Below are positions 45,708-56,183 of a DNA stretch of 64,000 nt, piece after piece. The notes beneath the pieces are model-generated. The model had not been told where the DNA came from. It saw only the letters and a list, made by a program, of their open reading frames with translations, and searched no databases. Origin of the DNA: an uncultured Pelagibacteraceae bacterium (GTDB taxonomy: Bacteria > Pseudomonadota > Alphaproteobacteria > Pelagibacterales > Pelagibacteraceae). A program made the position numbers and the translations under genes. The stretch is taken from NCBI GenBank assembly GCA_902565935.1, contig CACFGT010000003.1:1-64000 (forward strand), given 5' to 3'. Numbering within the stretch: position 1 is the first letter of the stretch; every line of letters starts with the position of its first letter.

Positions 45708-47282
45708 ATGGCAAGCAAAGATAGAGTTTTTATATTTGATACTACGATGCGAGATGGTGAGCAATCGCCTGGTGCTTCAATGAGTTTAGAGGAAAAAATT
45801 TCAATCTCTCGAGTATTCGATGAATTAGGTATAGATATTATTGAGGCAGGTTTCCCAATTGCTTCACCTGGAGATTTTGAAGCTGTATCAGCAATAAGTA
45901 AAGTTTTAAAGAAATCGATTCCTTGTGGATTAGCAAGACACTCAAAAAAAGATATAGATAGATGTTATGAAGCTTTAAAACATGCTCCAAGATTTAGAAT
46001 TCATACTTTTATTTCAACGAGTCCACTTCATATGAAACATAAACTTAATAAAACACCTGAGCAAGTTTATGAGTCAATTAAAGAACATGTTACTTATGCT
46101 AGAAATTTAACTGATGATGTTGAATGGTCTTGTGAAGATGGCACAAGAACAGATATGGATTATATGTGTAAGACAGTTGAACTAGCAATAAAATCTGGGG
46201 CAAAAACAATTAATATCCCAGATACAGTTGGTTATACAGTTCCATCTGAGTTTACAAAAATTATAGAAACTTTATTAAATAAAGTACCAAATATTGATAA
46301 AGCAATTTTATCAACACATTGCCATAATGATTTAGGTTTAGCAGTTGCAAATTCTTTAGCTGGCATACAAGCAGGTGCAAGACAAATAGAATGTACAATT
46401 AATGGAATAGGAGAAAGAGCTGGAAATGCTGCTTTAGAGGAAGTTGTAATGGCAATTAGAACTAGAAATGATTTAATGCCATATGAAACAGGAATAAATA
46501 CAACTTTGTTAAGTAAAGCATCAAAATTAGTATCAAATGTTACTGGTTTTCCAGTTCAATTTAATAAAGCAATTGTTGGAAAAAATGCGTTCGCTCACGA
46601 GTCAGGTATTCATCAGGATGGGATGTTAAAAAATAGAAACACCTATGAAATAATGACTCCTGAAAGTGTTGGAGTAAAACAAACATCATTGGTAATGGGA
46701 AAACATTCAGGACGTCACGCATTTAAAGATAAATTGATTAGTCTTGGTTATGCAGACTTAATGGACGATGTTATAGAAAATGCCTTTGGAAAATTTAAGA
46801 TTTTAGCTGACAAAAAAAAGCATATATACGATGAAGATATAATTGCTTTAGTTGATGACAGTTTGGTTTTAGATAACAAAGCTAATACTATTATATTAAA
46901 ATCATTAAAAGTGTTTGCAGGAACTGGAGAACCTCAGAAAGCAGAGATGACATTGGATGTTAATGGTCAAATTAAGTCAGCTTCTGAGACCGGAGATGGA
47001 CCTGTTGACGCAATCTTTAAATGTATTAAGAATTTGTATCCGCACGAAGTTAAACTTCAATTATATCAAGTGCATGCTGTGACAGAAGGAACTGACGCTC
47101 AGGCAACAGTAAGTGTTCGTATTGAGGAAAATGGAAAAACTACAGTTGGTCAAGCTGCAGATACAGATACATTGGTTGCATCAGCAAATGCATATATTGC
47201 TGCATTAAATAAAATGGTTATTAAAAGAGAAAAAACAGCTCCAGCCATGGAGATAGAAAAAGAAAAAATGAGAGGTATTTAG
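45708..47282 (+). CDS. leuA: 2-isopropylmalate synthase
   Basis: 524 residues. FDTTMRDGEQSPGASMS at the start and STHCHNDLGLAVANSLAG hold the metal-binding residues of the DRE-TIM barrel; NAFAHESGIHQDGMLKN precedes the C-terminal LeuA allosteric domain (about 385-500) that senses leucine. It condenses acetyl-CoA with 2-oxoisovalerate in the first step of leucine synthesis. The stop shares the junction with mreB, whose ATG follows directly. Confidence 0.96.
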   Translation: MASKDRVFIFDTTMRDGEQSPGASMSLEEKISISRVFDELGIDIIEAGFPIASPGDFEAVSAISKVLKKSIPCGLARHSKKDIDRCYEALKHAPRFRIHTFISTSPLHMKHKLNKTPEQVYESIKEHVTYARNLTDDVEWSCEDGTRTDMDYMCKTVELAIKSGAKTINIPDTVGYTVPSEFTKIIETLLNKVPNIDKAILSTHCHNDLGLAVANSLAGIQAGARQIECTINGIGERAGNAALEEVVMAIRTRNDLMPYETGINTTLLSKASKLVSNVTGFPVQFNKAIVGKNAFAHESGIHQDGMLKNRNTYEIMTPESVGVKQTSLVMGKHSGRHAFKDKLISLGYADLMDDVIENAFGKFKILADKKKHIYDEDIIALVDDSLVLDNKANTIILKSLKVFAGTGEPQKAEMTLDVNGQIKSASETGDGPVDAIFKCIKNLYPHEVKLQLYQVHAVTEGTDAQATVSVRIEENGKTTVGQAADTDTLVASANAYIAALNKMVIKREKTAPAMEIEKEKMRGI

Positions 47283-48317
<1,035 letters not shown>

Positions 48318-48322
48318 GAGCA

Positions 48323-49546
48323 ATGGCATCAAGCAGAGATGATTTTATAATTGCGATTAGATCTGCTTTTTTAAAAAAAAGTACTCAGCAAAAATTTTCA
48401 TTATTAACATTAGCTTCTATATCTGTTTTTATAATTGTTCTCTCTAGTTTAGATTTTAAAGCTGTGAAATATCTTAAAGCAGCAATAAGTGAAATTGTTT
48501 ATAGATCATCATTTGTTGTATCGATCCCTGAAAATATAGCCAAAAGTGCTTTTACAGAAGTAGTTGAATACACAACTTTTTTTAATAGTTTTAAAAAAAA
48601 TAGAATGGAATTAGAAAGTTTAAAATCAGATTATGTATCAAATGAAATTATTCAATATGAAAATAAGGAATTAAAAGAATTAATTAATGATTATGTGTCG
48701 AGTTCAGATAAAATATTAGCAAAAATTATTGTTGATCATGATAGTCCTTTTTTAAAAAGTATTATTATAAATAAGGGCAGTAAAGATAATATCAAAATTG
48801 GAACAAATGTTTATGACCAATCGTATTTAGTTGGAAGAGTTATTGAAGTAAACTATAAAACCTCAAGAGTTTTATTGTTATCTGATTTGAATTCAAATGT
48901 TCCAGTTACAATCGCCCCTCAAAATATTCAAGCGATAGTCACAGGAACTGGAAGTGATTATGGTCAAATCAAATATATAAAATCTGGTCTCACAGAAGAT
49001 TTAGTAAATGAAAGTATAGTTTATACATCAGGAACTGGTGCAATTTTTAAAAGTGGCGTCCCAATAGGGATATTACAATCTTTTAAAGAAAATTCTGTAA
49101 ATGAATATAAAGTAGAATTTTACACTGATTTTTCTCAACTAAAATATGTTTTTGTTGAAATAGTTACTAAAAAAGAAATTTCCCAAGCAGTTGAAAATAA
49201 CAATAGCAATGAGATTAACAACCCTATTGATGCAAAACTAAAAATTTTAGAGGATGAATTAGAGATTATTGAAGATTCAAATCAAAAATTTCAAGTTGAA
49301 AATGAAAATTTAAAAAATGAAATAAATAATTTAAATTTTAAAATTTCAAATTTAAATAATGAGATATCATCAAAAGAAAGAACAATTAGTCAGTTTAATT
49401 TAGATAATAAGGAATTAGAGTTTTTAAGATTAAATTTAGAATATGGTCATAAATGTAGAAAATCATTTTTAAATAATAAAGGCTATATTGTTGGTAGTGA
49501 GAATTATAAAGCATGTGTTCTAAACAAAGGAAAAATTGATGGCTAG
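48323..49546 (+). CDS. mreC: MreC with a C-terminal coiled-coil extension
   Basis: 407 residues. A membrane helix (about 25-45), a coiled coil, then the MreC beta domains (KIIVDHDSPFLKSIIINKGS, GTNVYDQSYLVGRV, VPVTIAPQN, TSGTGAIFKSGVPIGIL). After the core ends near 285 comes an extra coiled coil (about 305-370, rich in E, N and L) and a short tail with two cysteines (C376 and C399). The extension is not part of the usual MreC and may bind a periplasmic partner. MreC links MreB to PBP2. Confidence 0.93.
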   Translation: MASSRDDFIIAIRSAFLKKSTQQKFSLLTLASISVFIIVLSSLDFKAVKYLKAAISEIVYRSSFVVSIPENIAKSAFTEVVEYTTFFNSFKKNRMELESLKSDYVSNEIIQYENKELKELINDYVSSSDKILAKIIVDHDSPFLKSIIINKGSKDNIKIGTNVYDQSYLVGRVIEVNYKTSRVLLLSDLNSNVPVTIAPQNIQAIVTGTGSDYGQIKYIKSGLTEDLVNESIVYTSGTGAIFKSGVPIGILQSFKENSVNEYKVEFYTDFSQLKYVFVEIVTKKEISQAVENNNSNEINNPIDAKLKILEDELEIIEDSNQKFQVENENLKNEINNLNFKISNLNNEISSKERTISQFNLDNKELEFLRLNLEYGHKCRKSFLNNKGYIVGSENYKACVLNKGKIDG

Positions 49547-50045
49547 TTTAAGAGCAAAAGGATCATTTAAGAAATTATACTCTTGGTTACCAATATTAAT
49601 TTTGTATATTTCTGTATTAAATGAGTTTGATTTAAATTATTTAAATCTAAAATATTTTTCTTTTAATTTTCCATTTATTTTAATTTTTTTCTTTACGCTA
49701 AAAGATTTTAAACATTTTGATTATATATTGGTATTTATTGCTGGTCTATTTAATGACACAGTTGTAGGTTTGCCTTTAGGATTAAGTAGTTTATCATACA
49801 CATTAATATGTATCTCTGCAGCCTACATAAGGAATATTACAATCAGACCTAATCCTGTTAAAGATTGGTTTTATTTTTTGTTTATCATAAGTTTGATTAA
49901 TTCTTTAAATTACTCTCTATTGTCACTATTCTTTGAATTTGAATTAATTTTGATGAACTTTATAGTAAATACATTTTTTACATTTTTGTTTTATATAATT
50001 TTTGTGTCCGTTTTTAAATATTATCTAAAAGGTTTAAATGATTAA
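49539..50045 (+). CDS. mreD: MreD, elongasome membrane protein
   Basis: 168 residues from ATG 49539 and about five membrane helices. HFDYILVFIAGLFNDTVVG is the MreD-like loop with LPLGLSSLSYTLICI next. Sequence match is modest, and the call rests on helix pattern and the place between mreC (overlap 8 bases) and mrdA (overlap 8 bases). Confidence 0.85.
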   Translation: MASLRAKGSFKKLYSWLPILILYISVLNEFDLNYLNLKYFSFNFPFILIFFFTLKDFKHFDYILVFIAGLFNDTVVGLPLGLSSLSYTLICISAAYIRNITIRPNPVKDWFYFLFIISLINSLNYSLLSLFFEFELILMNFIVNTFFTFLFYIIFVSVFKYYLKGLND

Positions 50046-51912
50046 TTCCTCAAGTGACAATGTAAAAAAACTTAATTCCATTAATAGAAGAATGTTTATA
50101 ACTGGTTCTTTAAAATTTTTTATAATGGTAGGTATAATCAGCAGGTTATTTTTTTTACAAGTTAAAGAAAACAAAAAATACTTAACACTTTCAGATAAAA
50201 ACAGAATTAGAGAGTGGAAACTTGCTCCAATAAGAGGTGAATTTCATGATTACTTTGGAAATGTTATTGCTGGTAATTTTGAAGCTTATCAACTTCATAT
50301 AATTCCTGAACAAGTTGATGATTTTAGATATGTGATTTATCGAATAAAAGATTTGTTAGAATTGTCAGATAAAGAGTTTAAAAAAGTATTAAAAAAGAAA
50401 AATGAAATAAAGCCATGGGAAACTCTAATTGTTTCAGATAATTTAAGTTGGCAAAAGTTTTCTAAAATTAATAATCATTTATATGATTTAAATGGAGTAA
50501 AGCCTGTTATTTCAATTTCAAGAAGTTATCCGTTTAAAGAAAACTTTACTCATTTAATTGGTTATGTAAGTCAAGCAAATCAGAATGATATTGAGACAAC
50601 TGAGTCTATCAAAAAAAATTTTGTTCCTGGTCTTAAAGTTGGAAAAGTTGGTTTAGAGAAAACATTTGAAGAAAAGCTTATTGGTACTAATGATATTGAG
50701 AGATATGAAGTTAATGCTTATGGCAGAAGAATAAGTCAATTAGAGTTTCAAAAAGGTGAAAAAGGCCAAACTTTAAGGTTAACTATCGATACAGAAGTTC
50801 AAAAATTAGCTAATGAACTATTAAAAGATCAAGCTGGCTCAATATGTGTAATGGATATTTATACAGGAGCAATAATAGCGATGCACTCTTCTCCATCATT
50901 TGATCCAAATTTATTTGTTTTTGGGATTAGTAAAGATGATTGGCAATTAATTCGGAATGATCCAATGAAACCTTTAGTTAACAAAACTTTACAAGGTAAT
51001 TACTCTCCAGGTTCAACAATTAAACCAATTGTGGCTCTCTCAGCTTTAGAGAATGGAATAATTGACACTAATTTTACAGTTAAGTGTACTGGTAAAAATG
51101 AAATGTATGGTCAAACTTACCATTGCTGGAAAAAGAAAGGTCATGGCTTTGTCAGTTTAAGAAATGCGATGAAACAATCATGTGATACTTATTTCTATGA
51201 AATTGCTCGTAAACTTGGTGTTGATAGATTAAGTGAGACAGCAAAGAAATTTGGATTAGGAGAAAAAGTTTTTGGAGATTTATTTGATATTGAAAAAAAA
51301 GGATTGATACCGAATACACAATGGAAAAAAAATGCATTAGGCAAGGGATGGTTATTGGGAGAAACAATTATTACAGGGATTGGTCAAGGTTATATCCAAA
51401 CTACACCAATTCAATTATGTTTAATGACTGCTCAAATTGCAAACGGTGGTTATAAGATTTATCCATATATTGTTGCTGGAGATGAACAAAAAAATCAACC
51501 TGCTGATAAGTACACACCTTTGTATGAGAATTCAAAAAATATAAGAATTATAAAGGATGCAATGTTTGGTTCAACCAATGAAGTTATGGGTACATCTTAT
51601 AAGTCGAGGATTGATAATCCGAAATACCGATTTGCTGGAAAAACTGGTACTGCCCAGGTTAAAAAAATTACAGAGCGAGATAGAGAATTGGATCTTAAAA
51701 CTTTTGAAATTCCTTATGAAGAAAGAGATCACGCTCTGTACGTAGCTTTCGGTCCATATAAAAACCCAAGATACGCATTAAGTGTAATAGTTGAACATGG
51801 AGGAAATGGTAGTACTACAGCTGCTCCTATGGCAAAAAAATTATTTAAACTGATTATTGATAGACACAATTTAAGACAATCTATGGATGATAAAAGATAT
51901 TTGGAGATTTAA
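50038..51912 (+). CDS. mrdA: PBP2, elongation transpeptidase
   Basis: 624 residues: membrane helix (about 20-40), pedestal domain (APIRGEFHDYFGNVIAGN, FTHLIGYVSQAN, GLEKTFEEKLIG) and transpeptidase with STIK (in YSPGSTIKPIVAL), SCD (KQSCDTYFYEIA) and KTG (AGKTGTAQV). It cross-links the lateral wall as partner of RodA, encoded three bases downstream. Paralogue of ftsI in this window. Confidence 0.96.
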   Translation: MINSSSDNVKKLNSINRRMFITGSLKFFIMVGIISRLFFLQVKENKKYLTLSDKNRIREWKLAPIRGEFHDYFGNVIAGNFEAYQLHIIPEQVDDFRYVIYRIKDLLELSDKEFKKVLKKKNEIKPWETLIVSDNLSWQKFSKINNHLYDLNGVKPVISISRSYPFKENFTHLIGYVSQANQNDIETTESIKKNFVPGLKVGKVGLEKTFEEKLIGTNDIERYEVNAYGRRISQLEFQKGEKGQTLRLTIDTEVQKLANELLKDQAGSICVMDIYTGAIIAMHSSPSFDPNLFVFGISKDDWQLIRNDPMKPLVNKTLQGNYSPGSTIKPIVALSALENGIIDTNFTVKCTGKNEMYGQTYHCWKKKGHGFVSLRNAMKQSCDTYFYEIARKLGVDRLSETAKKFGLGEKVFGDLFDIEKKGLIPNTQWKKNALGKGWLLGETIITGIGQGYIQTTPIQLCLMTAQIANGGYKIYPYIVAGDEQKNQPADKYTPLYENSKNIRIIKDAMFGSTNEVMGTSYKSRIDNPKYRFAGKTGTAQVKKITERDRELDLKTFEIPYEERDHALYVAFGPYKNPRYALSVIVEHGGNGSTTAAPMAKKLFKLIIDRHNLRQSMDDKRYLEI

Positions 51913-51915
51913 AAA

Positions 51916-53049
51916 ATGTACATGTACCAACATTCGAGATTAAAAACTAACAGATTAGGTTTTTTTCAAAAATTTAGAAATTTTGATTACATTTTACTAT
52001 TTTGTATAATTATATTGGGCTTTGTCAGTTTGGTAACAATGTACTCCACTGATGGTGGTCAAGTATTATTTCATACTAAAAGTCATTTTACAAAATTAAT
52101 TGTTTTTACAATTATGATGTTAATAATTTCATTTATTAATATAAAATATTGGTTTGCATTAGGTTATCTATCATACTTGGTAGTTATTGGTTTGTTAGTA
52201 GGCACCTACCTATTTGGAATTACATCATCTGGTTCACAAAGGTGGATAAACCTTTATTTTATAAATCTGCAGCCATCTGAATTAATGAAAGTGTTTATAA
52301 TTTTGTGTCTTGCGAAATATTTTCATCGAATGAAATTAGAAAATGTTAACTCTATCTATACCATTTTAACCTCTTTAATAATAATTATGTTGCCAATGGG
52401 TTTAGTAATTGTACAACCAGACTTAGGAACATCTGTTCTTATTGGAATAAGTGGAATAGCAGTTTTATGGTTTGCTGGAGTTAATCACAAATATTTTATT
52501 TACACTATGTTAGGTTTTGTAATTTCATTACCGTTTATAATTGCTTTTTTAAAGCCGTATCAAAAGCTAAGAGTATTAACTTTTTTGAATCCTGACAGAG
52601 ATCCTTTAGGAGCTGGTTATCAAATTATACAATCAAAAATTGCTGTTGGTTCAGGAGGAATTTTTGGAAAAGGATTTTTAAAAGGAACACAAAGTTATTT
52701 AGAATTTTTACCTGAAAAGCATACAGATTTTATATTCACACTTTTTTCTGAAGAGTTTGGATTTGTTGGCTCAGCTATACTATTGATAATTTATGCAATT
52801 ATAATTTATAGAATTGTTGTAATCGGAGCTAGCTGCAGAAGTTATTTTGCTAAAATATTTTGTTACAGTTTTGGTGCTGCAATTTTTGTATTTATAACAA
52901 TAAATATGAGCATGGTATTGGGTTTACTACCTATAGTTGGCTCTCCTCTTCCTATTATGTCTTATGGAGGATCCTCGATGTTAGCAACAATGATTGGTTT
53001 TGGAATAGTAATGAGTGCTAGAGTTCATAATCAACAATTAATTGCTTAA
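51916..53049 (+). CDS. rodA: RodA, elongation SEDS glycosyltransferase
   Basis: 377 residues with about ten membrane helices. GSQRWINLYFINLQPSE, VQPDLGTSVLIG, KGTQSYLEFLPEKHTDFIF and GSPLPIMSYGGSSM are SEDS motifs. It polymerises glycan strands for cell elongation. An ATG at 51922 is an alternative start. Last gene of the mre/mrd set; about 50 bases without features follow. Confidence 0.95.
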   Translation: MYMYQHSRLKTNRLGFFQKFRNFDYILLFCIIILGFVSLVTMYSTDGGQVLFHTKSHFTKLIVFTIMMLIISFINIKYWFALGYLSYLVVIGLLVGTYLFGITSSGSQRWINLYFINLQPSELMKVFIILCLAKYFHRMKLENVNSIYTILTSLIIIMLPMGLVIVQPDLGTSVLIGISGIAVLWFAGVNHKYFIYTMLGFVISLPFIIAFLKPYQKLRVLTFLNPDRDPLGAGYQIIQSKIAVGSGGIFGKGFLKGTQSYLEFLPEKHTDFIFTLFSEEFGFVGSAILLIIYAIIIYRIVVIGASCRSYFAKIFCYSFGAAIFVFITINMSMVLGLLPIVGSPLPIMSYGGSSMLATMIGFGIVMSARVHNQQLIA

Positions 53050-53098
53050 GTATAATTTGTCGCTTAACTTATTTTAAAGATAAATTGTATAAATTTTT

Positions 53099-54340
53099 AT
53101 GAGCGAAAAATTAAATGTTGGAATTGTGGGAGCTGGTATTCAAGGAATATCTAATGCATTATTCTTACAAAAAAAAGGTTTTGAAGTAACAATTTTCGAC
53201 AGAGATGAACCAGGCAGTCCTGCTGCATCCTATGGAAACGCAGGTCATTTTTCACCTTATGCATCTTTATCATTAAATAGAACTGATGTACTAGCAGATG
53301 TGCCAGCAATGTTATTAAGTTCAACAGGACCTTTGGCACTCAAATGGAACTATGTACCAAAAATGTTACCGTGGTTTTTCAAATTCATTTTGAATACCAG
53401 TAAAAATAAAATGATGCATACTGCTAAAAATATGCACCAAATTTTAGATTTGGCCTTACCTGCATATGATGAGTTATTTGATGAAATTAAACTAGATGGC
53501 TTAGTAGAAAATAAAGGAATTTTATATATTTGGAATGATAAAGATTTAAAAAGTAGAGAACTAGAAATCAGGGTAAGAGATGAGTTAGGAGTTAAACAAC
53601 AATTAGTTAACAAAGATGAGATCCGTGATTTAGAACCAAATATTAAACCATTTTATCATGCAGGGGTGTATTATCCTTATGCAAGACATGCAAGAAATCC
53701 AAAAAAAATTTTATTAAAGTTTTTTGAACTATTTTTGAAAAAAGGTGGAAAATTTGAAAAGAAAAATATCAATGATATCCAATTTAATTCTGAGAAGCCA
53801 ATTTTTGTCACTGATAATGAAAGATATAGTTTTGATAAAATTGTAATTGCTTGTGGGGCTTTCTCAAAAAGATTAACAGACAATTTAGATGAAAAAATAC
53901 CTCTTGATACTGAAAGAGGTTATCATGTTCATTTTAAAAATTGTGATCATCTTTTAAGCAGACCAGTAATTTTTTCTAACAGAGGTTTTGGTATTACCCC
54001 TATGGAGCAAGGACTAAGAGTAGTTGGTACAGTTGAATTTGGTGGGTTAGATAATCCTTTATCAAAATCAAGAATAAAAAATTTGATCGATAATGCAAAG
54101 TATATGTTGGGCGATCTTCCTGAACATGAGGATGAGTGGTTAGGTTTTAGACCAACATTACCTGATTTCTTGCCTGTTATGGGCCCGTCAAAAAAATATA
54201 AAAATGTATTCTATTGTTTTGGCCATCATCATTTAGGATGGACTTTAGGACCGATATCTGGAAAGATCGTTTCTGGAATGATAGCTAAAGAAAATACAAA
54301 TTTAAATTTAGACCCCTATAGCTCAACAAGATTTAATTAA
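53099..54340 (+). CDS. FAD-dependent D-amino-acid dehydrogenase (DadA-like)
   Basis: 413 residues. The dinucleotide loop GIVGAGIQGISNALFL is at 9-24; KIVIACGAFSKRL and the C-terminal RPTLPDFLPVMGPS...HHLGWTLGP are DAO/DadA motifs. Such enzymes oxidise D-amino acids to 2-oxo acids and pass electrons to the respiratory chain. With a transporter and a 2-hydroxyacid dehydrogenase next, a small amino-acid or hydroxyacid salvage unit is likely, but the substrate is not shown. It could also be a sarcosine-type oxidase. Confidence 0.8.
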   Translation: MSEKLNVGIVGAGIQGISNALFLQKKGFEVTIFDRDEPGSPAASYGNAGHFSPYASLSLNRTDVLADVPAMLLSSTGPLALKWNYVPKMLPWFFKFILNTSKNKMMHTAKNMHQILDLALPAYDELFDEIKLDGLVENKGILYIWNDKDLKSRELEIRVRDELGVKQQLVNKDEIRDLEPNIKPFYHAGVYYPYARHARNPKKILLKFFELFLKKGGKFEKKNINDIQFNSEKPIFVTDNERYSFDKIVIACGAFSKRLTDNLDEKIPLDTERGYHVHFKNCDHLLSRPVIFSNRGFGITPMEQGLRVVGTVEFGGLDNPLSKSRIKNLIDNAKYMLGDLPEHEDEWLGFRPTLPDFLPVMGPSKKYKNVFYCFGHHHLGWTLGPISGKIVSGMIAKENTNLNLDPYSSTRFN

Positions 54341-54344
54341 TAAA

Positions 54345-55238
54345 ATGCAAAATACTAAGGCATATATAATGCTAGTATGTGCAACATTATTTTGGGCAGG
54401 AAACTTTACATTAGCAAAGCTTGCTTACTTAGAAAATATACCTCCAAACTCACTCGCATTTTTAAGGTGGTGCCTAGTATGGATAATATTACTTCCCTTC
54501 ACCTATAAAGAGATATTAAAATTAAAAAATCAAATTAAAGGAAATTTATCGTTATTTCTTATTCTAGGTTCTACTAGTGTATGTATATTTACTTCTTTTA
54601 CTTATAACGCTTTAAATTACACTCAAGTAATTAATGCATCACTTTTCAATACCGCAATACCTGTAACAATAATTTTAGTTTGTTTTTTATTAAAAATTGA
54701 AAAAACAAATATTTTTCAAATATCTGGATTACTTATTTCAGTTTTAGGAATTTTAGCTATTATTACTAAACTTGATCTAAATATTTTACTTACATTAAAT
54801 TTTAACAAAGGAGATTTATTTATGGTCGGAGCAATTATTTCTTGGGGAATATATTCTGCGTATTTGAGAAAAAGAACCTTCGAAGTATCTTTACTTGCTC
54901 TTATCCAAATAATTTGCACATTTGGATTAATTTTTCTTTCGCCTCTATTTATTTTAGATATGACACAAGGCAAAATTATTGTGATGAGTAGTAATTTTTT
55001 TTATATTTTAGCTTATGTTGCAATATTTCCAAGTATTGGATCTTATTATTGTTGGGCAGGAGCTGTTTCTATCATTGGAGCAAATAGAGCTGGGATATTC
55101 TTATCTTTAATTCCATTATTTAGCACTTTGATGGCAATATTCTTTTATAGTGAACAATTTCAATTTTTTCACTTGATTGGAGCGATTTTAATTATATTAG
55201 GTTTATTTTTATCAAATAAGGAAATTAAAAATGCTTAA
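54345..55238 (+). CDS. EamA (DMT superfamily) transporter
   Basis: 297 residues, ten membrane helices in two EamA repeats: first repeat from FWAGNFTLAKLA, second from GDLFMVGAIISWGIYSAYLRK. AFLRWCLVW and SLIPLFSTLMAIFFYSEQ are typical. These proteins export or take up amino acids and similar metabolites. Substrate unknown. It lies four bases after the dehydrogenase and overlaps the next gene by eight. Confidence 0.9.
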   Translation: MQNTKAYIMLVCATLFWAGNFTLAKLAYLENIPPNSLAFLRWCLVWIILLPFTYKEILKLKNQIKGNLSLFLILGSTSVCIFTSFTYNALNYTQVINASLFNTAIPVTIILVCFLLKIEKTNIFQISGLLISVLGILAIITKLDLNILLTLNFNKGDLFMVGAIISWGIYSAYLRKRTFEVSLLALIQIICTFGLIFLSPLFILDMTQGKIIVMSSNFFYILAYVAIFPSIGSYYCWAGAVSIIGANRAGIFLSLIPLFSTLMAIFFYSEQFQFFHLIGAILIILGLFLSNKEIKNA

Positions 55239-56181
55239 AGTTGCAATTTTAGACGATTATCAAAAAGTTTCTGAACAATTTATAAATATTGAAAAACTTT
55301 CAGGAAAATATGAGATAAAAATCTTTAGTGAACCATTTGTTGATGAAGCTGATGCTCTTGAAAAATTATCTGGTTTTGAAGCTTTATTAGTTATGAGAGA
55401 AAGAACTCCTATTACTAAAAATTTAATAGAAAATTTAACTAAATTAAAATTTATTATTACAAGTGGATTAAGAAACAAATCTATTGATTTAGATACTGCA
55501 AAAAAAAGAAAAATTATTGTAAGTGGAACAGAAAGTAATTTAAACCCAACACCAGAATTAACTTGGGCATTAATATTAGGTTTAGCTAGAAACTTGAAAG
55601 AAGAAATAGATAATATGTATCAAGGATATTGGCAAACAACCATTGGCGTTGAATTGAAGGGCAAAATTCTTGGATTGATTGGTCTTGGTAGAGTTGGATC
55701 TCAGGTTGCAAAAATTGGAAAAGCATTTGGTATGGAAGTTATGGCATGGAGCGAAAATTTAAACTTAGATAAATGTAAGGAGTTAGAGGTTTTACCGTGT
55801 AGCAAAGAGGATTTAATTAAAAATTCTGATTTTTTATCTATTCATGTTCAAGGGGGTGAGAGATATAAAAATTGTATAACTTTAAAAGAATTAGATAAAA
55901 TGAAAAAGTCAGCCTATTTAATTAATACATCAAGAGGTCCAGTTATAAATGAAGATGATTTAATCATTGCTTTATCTACTAATGAAATTGCAGGTGCTGG
56001 TCTTGATGTTTATGAAAAAGAACCTTTACCTGAAAATAACAAGTTAAGGTTTTTACCCAATGTGTTACTGACACCTCATATAGGTTACGTGACTGCAGAA
56101 AATTATAATATTTATTATACTCAAATGATCGAGTCACTAGAAGCCTGTGTAGAGGGAAAGCCAATTCGTATAATTGAGTAG
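55231..56181 (+). CDS. D-isomer-specific 2-hydroxyacid dehydrogenase
   Basis: 316 residues. NAD-binding loop GLIGLGRVGSQVAKIGKAFG near residue 146; the catalytic Arg is in NTSRGPVI, Glu in DVYEKEPLP, and His in LLTPHIGYVT. Members interconvert D-2-hydroxy and 2-oxo acids (phosphoglycerate, glycerate and others). The lack of an ACT domain argues against SerA. It probably acts on the product of the upstream dehydrogenase, but this is inferred only from adjacency. Confidence 0.88.
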   Translation: MLKVAILDDYQKVSEQFINIEKLSGKYEIKIFSEPFVDEADALEKLSGFEALLVMRERTPITKNLIENLTKLKFIITSGLRNKSIDLDTAKKRKIIVSGTESNLNPTPELTWALILGLARNLKEEIDNMYQGYWQTTIGVELKGKILGLIGLGRVGSQVAKIGKAFGMEVMAWSENLNLDKCKELEVLPCSKEDLIKNSDFLSIHVQGGERYKNCITLKELDKMKKSAYLINTSRGPVINEDDLIIALSTNEIAGAGLDVYEKEPLPENNKLRFLPNVLLTPHIGYVTAENYNIYYTQMIESLEACVEGKPIRIIE

Positions 56182-56183
56182 AT

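Noticed and set aside
51557-51745. 62-residue plus-strand frame inside mrdA
   Set aside because: It is a shadow in another frame of a gene with all its catalytic motifs.
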